This document shows, piece by piece, positions 61,481 through 64,000 of a DNA stretch of 64,000 nt. Below the pieces are notes generated by a model. That model made no database searches, was not told the origin of the DNA, and was given only the letters and a program-made list of their open reading frames with translations. The translations under genes were made by a program, and so were the position numbers. This DNA is from JBOCEF01 sp047610385. GTDB taxonomy: Bacteria; Pseudomonadota; Alphaproteobacteria; Rhodobacterales; Rhodobacteraceae. Where the stretch lies: NCBI GenBank assembly GCA_047610385.1, contig JBLGAC010000019.1, forward strand, positions 4,841 through 68,840. The letters run 5' to 3'. Numbering within the stretch: position 1 is the first letter of the stretch; each line of letters begins with the position of its first letter.

Positions 61481-61693
61481 CTACTTCGTTGCCGGGGCAG
61501 CCTTGTCGCCGACCTTTGAGCCGAGCTTGGCACCCAACTTCTCACCAAGCTTCTCACCCAGCTTGATGCCATCTTTCGCGCCGAATTTCGCGCCAAGCCG
61601 CTTGGCGTCTTGTGTGACCACTGCAGCACGCTCATCCTCAGAAAAAATCTTGTAGCCCAGTAACTTGGCCAGATCGAGTTGAACAGATGACAT
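61481..61693 (-). CDS. Candidate RiPP precursor peptide with xGxK tetrad repeats
   Basis: A 70-residue peptide from an ATG at 61693 with GGAGG 7 bases upstream. Residues 1-32 (MSSVQLDLAKLLGYKIFSED at the start) would be a leader. Residues 33-64 are eight unbroken tetrads with Gly second and Lys fourth: LGAK FGAK DGIK LGEK, then LGEK LGAK LGSK VGDK. Gly is at 34, 38, 42 and so on, and Lys at 36, 40, 44 and so on. LGYK (12-15) in the leader has the same form. The end is AAPATK. The regular Lys could be modification sites, or form one face of a helix. It is directly followed by the HEXXH and glycosyltransferase genes. Confidence 0.75.
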   Translation of the reverse strand: MSSVQLDLAKLLGYKIFSEDERAAVVTQDAKRLGAKFGAKDGIKLGEKLGEKLGAKLGSKVGDKAAPATK

Positions 61694-61727
61694 TGAACGC
61701 CTCCATTGTTTTGGATAACGTCTATAA

Positions 61728-62660
61728 ATGTTTGCACCCTGGTTCGCCTTCGTCATCAGGTCTGTCCGGAAACTGATTTACGTCAGCACGGCTGATCACA
61801 GGTATACGTTCCGCGGCCGATTCACCCCGGCAGCGACCTATATCTTCACCGATTTCGACCGGCTGTCTGCGTCGGAGCTTGAGGCAGCCACCCTGGTGCG
61901 TGACCGGATCGTGGCGGCGGGATCGCGCGTGATCAACGATCCGCGCAATTTCCTGCCGCGGGACGCGCTGCTCAGGCGCCTGCACCAAAGTGGGATCAAT
62001 CGGTTCGCCTGCTTCGCACCAGCGCATGGCGAATGGCCAGGCCGGTTCCCGGTGTTTCTACGCACCATCGCGGCGCATCGCGGAGTGCTGGGCGATCTGC
62101 TGCACGACAGCGCCAGCGCCAAGGCCGCGTTGGCGCACGCATTGGCGGCCGGCCACCCGATCAGCGATCTGATGTTGGTCGAATATGCCGCCGAGCCGCA
62201 GCCAGAGACCGGCACATTCCAAAAGCACGCCGCGTTTCGCGTTGGCACCCACATCATCCGCGCGAACACAGTCAACGACACGTCATGGGCCGCCAAGACC
62301 GGCGTGCGTCATGGTGCCAGCGACGCGCAATACCGGGCTGAGCGCGCTGAGATGGACGCCTATCCCCATACCGCTTTTGTCGAAGCTGTGTTCGATCTGG
62401 CGGGGATGGAGTTTGGCCGCATCGATTTCGGCATCGTTGCGGGGCGCCCGCAAGCCTATGAGATCAATACCAATCCAATGATGGTCTTCGCATCTGGACA
62501 TGAAAATGCTGACCGGCAAGAGACGGTGGACCTGATGCAGGCGCGTCTCGTCACGGCGCTGGCTGAGGTGGCGGGACCCGTGGGTGGGCCACGGATCAGC
62601 CTCAGCCGTTGTTTCAAGACGGGCAAGTCCCTGCTGCTGCGTCGGCCCCGTCGACGATAG
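61728..62660 (+). CDS. ATP-grasp-like protein divergent from the peptide gene
   Basis: A 310-residue protein. RIDFGIVAGRPQAYEINTNPMM near residues 226-248 is the hallmark ATP-grasp C-terminal motif (acidic D/E pair and EINxNP). Earlier segments YIFTDFDRLSASELEAATLVRDRIVAAGSRVINDPRNFLPRDALLRRLHQSGINRF and DLMLVEYAAEPQ suit the pre-ATP-grasp and central domains. ATP-grasp enzymes couple amino or carboxyl groups using ATP, and several modify peptides. Its ATG is only 34 bp from the peptide ATG on the other strand, so the true start could be further inside. A link with the peptide is inferred. The end RRPRRR is basic. Confidence 0.7.
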   Translation: MFAPWFAFVIRSVRKLIYVSTADHRYTFRGRFTPAATYIFTDFDRLSASELEAATLVRDRIVAAGSRVINDPRNFLPRDALLRRLHQSGINRFACFAPAHGEWPGRFPVFLRTIAAHRGVLGDLLHDSASAKAALAHALAAGHPISDLMLVEYAAEPQPETGTFQKHAAFRVGTHIIRANTVNDTSWAAKTGVRHGASDAQYRAERAEMDAYPHTAFVEAVFDLAGMEFGRIDFGIVAGRPQAYEINTNPMMVFASGHENADRQETVDLMQARLVTALAEVAGPVGGPRISLSRCFKTGKSLLLRRPRRR

Positions 62661-63423
62661 TCCCCCAGGGTGCCCTGAGACGCCGTTTCGCAAGATGCCT
62701 CGCCCGTTACGGGATTTTGCACCGATCAGGAATGCGCAGTGGTCCCGGCGGGGCAGCGGAGAATGGGGCGACTGAGATACAGCAAAGGGCAGCTAATTTC
62801 CGTCCTGCCCTTCGCCGCAGCGCGCAGCGTCAAGCCGCATGAAATTGCGCCGCTGGCATGGTTATGATCTGATTTTCGATTTTTGAACAGTTTTCTGGCG
62901 TATTTATCATATTTCCTGCGTATTCTGGTCAGTTCAGATTTTCTTGAATTAACTCATGGCAGGTTGCTGCCTTCCATTGGCAGTGTTTGGTCTTTGGTGG
63001 TTTGAAAAGATGATCTGGCGGCTGACACCCAACTTGGCTTGTGACCCCGTTTTCCGAAAAATCTTTTCCTGTTGGGCTCTGAGATATCGTTGTGGATGAT
63101 TATTGTGGCCATCGCGCTGCCGGGCAAATGGTGGGTGCTGTTCTGTCTCTGCCGGTGGCTTGTGTCGCTCGCGTGGCGTGGTCTGCGCAGGTCACGGGCG
63201 GCATCGAACGACACCGGTGCACCCTTGCTGCCTGGGCTGGTCCGCTCTGGGCACAAGCGCCATGCGGCCTCGTCGGCAGCCAGCACCAACATTTCGGTAC
63301 CAGCAGTAAAGCCTGAGGAAAAGCGGCTCAAGTGGTCTGCCCAAACGGGGGCCTACGATGCAAAAATCCGCGTGGAAGCCGCCGCTGGGATCAGAAATCG
63401 CGCTCAACTCGCACGCCTCATGC
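62661..63423. other. Gene-poor stretch before IS5 copy C
   Basis: 763 bp without a supported gene. Frames on both strands (for example the minus strand at 62954-63331, and the plus strand at 63072-63629) are open but show no family motif. Composition is mixed, with an AT-rich portion at 62860-62960. It may contain gene debris. Confidence 0.4.
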
Positions 63424-63875
63424 CTAGGGTCAGGACCCATAAAGTACCGGATGTGATCCAACCTCCCAAACGGTGGGAGGTTTTCTCATGTCAGATCACC
63501 AATTCTGGCTCATCCAGGCGCAGTTTTCGCGCCTGCAGCCGCTTTTGCCCAATAAGCCTCGCTGGGTGCCTAGGGTCGATGATCGGCGGGGGATCAGCGC
63601 GATGGTCCATGTCATCCGGGGTGGGCTGATGTGGCGCGATGCCCCCGCCGACTATGGCTCGCACAAAACCCTCCACAACCGCTTCGTGTGCTGGAGCCGG
63701 GCGGGCGTGTTCGATTGGATATTCGCAGCGCTGGCCACGGGGCGCACGGCCACCAACACCGTGATGACCCCCTCTTGCTGAGTGCTGCGCAATAACCTGC
63801 CGGGCAACGGACGCAGGCCCACCAAAAAGCGCATCGCACCGCGGCGAGCCTGGTAAAAAAAGGGGCTGTTCCCCG
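63424..63875 (+). mobile_element. IS5-family element, copy C, interrupted by IS66
   Basis: Left end CTAGGGTCAGGACCCATAAA at 63424. The transposase frame opens at 63488 (MSDHQFWLIQAQFSRLQPLL, RWVPRVDDRR, GSHKTLHNRFVCWSRAGVFD), and ends at a TGA at 63779-63781. The same 40-base insertion as in copy A (here 63769-63809) causes the stop. The IS5 sequence then continues to GGGGCTGTTCCCCG, where an IS66-type end starts at 63876. Confidence 0.85.
63488..63781 (+). pseudogene. IS5-family transposase, 5' part (copy C)
   Basis: Residues 1-97 of the transposase, closely matching copy B at the N-terminus. The stop follows TNTVMTPSC, where copy B has TVMIN before its next segment. The catalytic C-terminal part is absent because of the insertion and the IS66 interruption. 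It cannot be functional. Confidence 0.85.
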
Positions 63876-64000
63876 GTAAGCGTCCGGCCTGACTGCCCTT
63901 ACTTGGCGTTCCACGGCAGGAGGCCATCGATGCGGGTGATCTTCCAGTCGGGGATACGGGCCAAGGTATCGGCGAGCCAGGCTTGGGGATCGATGCCGTT
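63876..64000 (-). mobile_element. IS66-family element, end only (runs off the window)
   Basis: GTAAGCGTCC at 63876 resembles the GTAAGCG terminal repeat of IS66-family elements. It is followed by the end of the tnpC-type gene. Confidence 0.75.
63899..64000 (-). CDS. IS66-family transposase (TnpC), C-terminal fragment, partial
   Basis: Read on the minus strand: NGIDPQAWLADTLARIPDWK, then ITRIDGLLPWNAK and stop, the well-known C-terminus of IS66 TnpC (DPQAWL..VL.RI..HK..RIDELLPW). The gene continues outside the window, so its state is unknown. Confidence 0.85.
   Translation of the reverse strand, partial: NGIDPQAWLADTLARIPDWKITRIDGLLPWNAK

Overview
The window is a GC-rich alphaproteobacterial chromosome segment, most likely from a Rhodobacterales (Rhodobacter/Roseobacter-type) organism. 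The pointers are the aapJQMP amino-acid transporter, the ATP12 chaperone, the TIGR02300-type acidic zinc-ribbon protein, the 41-residue L36, two proteins with C-terminal VPLPA-type sorting tails, PhaZ, and the conserved pairing of aspartokinase with PtsP. A NaChBac-type sodium channel suggests, but does not prove, a saline or alkaline habitat.

Layout. 1-2.9 kb: a hypothetical protein (possibly cut by the window edge), a VPLPA-tail protein and a PaaK-like ligase. 3.3-11.5 kb: an accessory island of decayed insertion sequences (two IS5-family copies in opposite orientation, IS30, IS3, and an IS427-type IS5 element with a frameshift signal), AT-rich spacers, an intact voltage-gated sodium channel gene, and a broken gene for a response-receiver-domain protein. 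11.7-18.5 kb: tRNA-Tyr, rlmB and housekeeping genes (YHS protein, CoA-binding protein, HAD phosphatase, ATP12, thioesterase, FAH protein, 2H phosphodiesterase, acylphosphatase). 18.8-23.8 kb: aapJQMP. 24-29.7 kb: a second VPLPA protein, lysC, ptsP and small conserved genes. 29.8-33.8 kb: glcDEF glycolate oxidase. 33.9-36.2 kb: two tandem trypsin-like proteases and Hsp20.

36.3-49.8 kb: a hybrid histidine kinase/response regulator pair, divergent from a long operon with an acyl-CoA synthetase, a Liv-type ABC transporter (two ATPases, two permeases), two paralogous binding proteins and a PaaK-like ligase with an altered nucleotide loop. The set looks like uptake plus CoA activation of an organic acid, under two-component control. 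50-57.9 kb: rpmJ, glnK-amtB behind a sigma-54 promoter, a class A PBP, a YgjP-type metalloprotease, PhaZ and the TIGR02300 protein, followed at 58-59.2 kb by tRNA-Ala, a SHOCT protein and tRNA-Leu.

59.4-62.7 kb holds the most unusual locus: a 70-residue peptide made largely of xGxK tetrads, followed on the same strand by a HEXXH peptide-modification-type protein and a family 2 glycosyltransferase, with a divergent ATP-grasp-like protein. I read it as a candidate, apparently undescribed ribosomally made, modified peptide (RiPP) system. The window ends in a third IS5 copy interrupted by an IS66-type element running off the edge.
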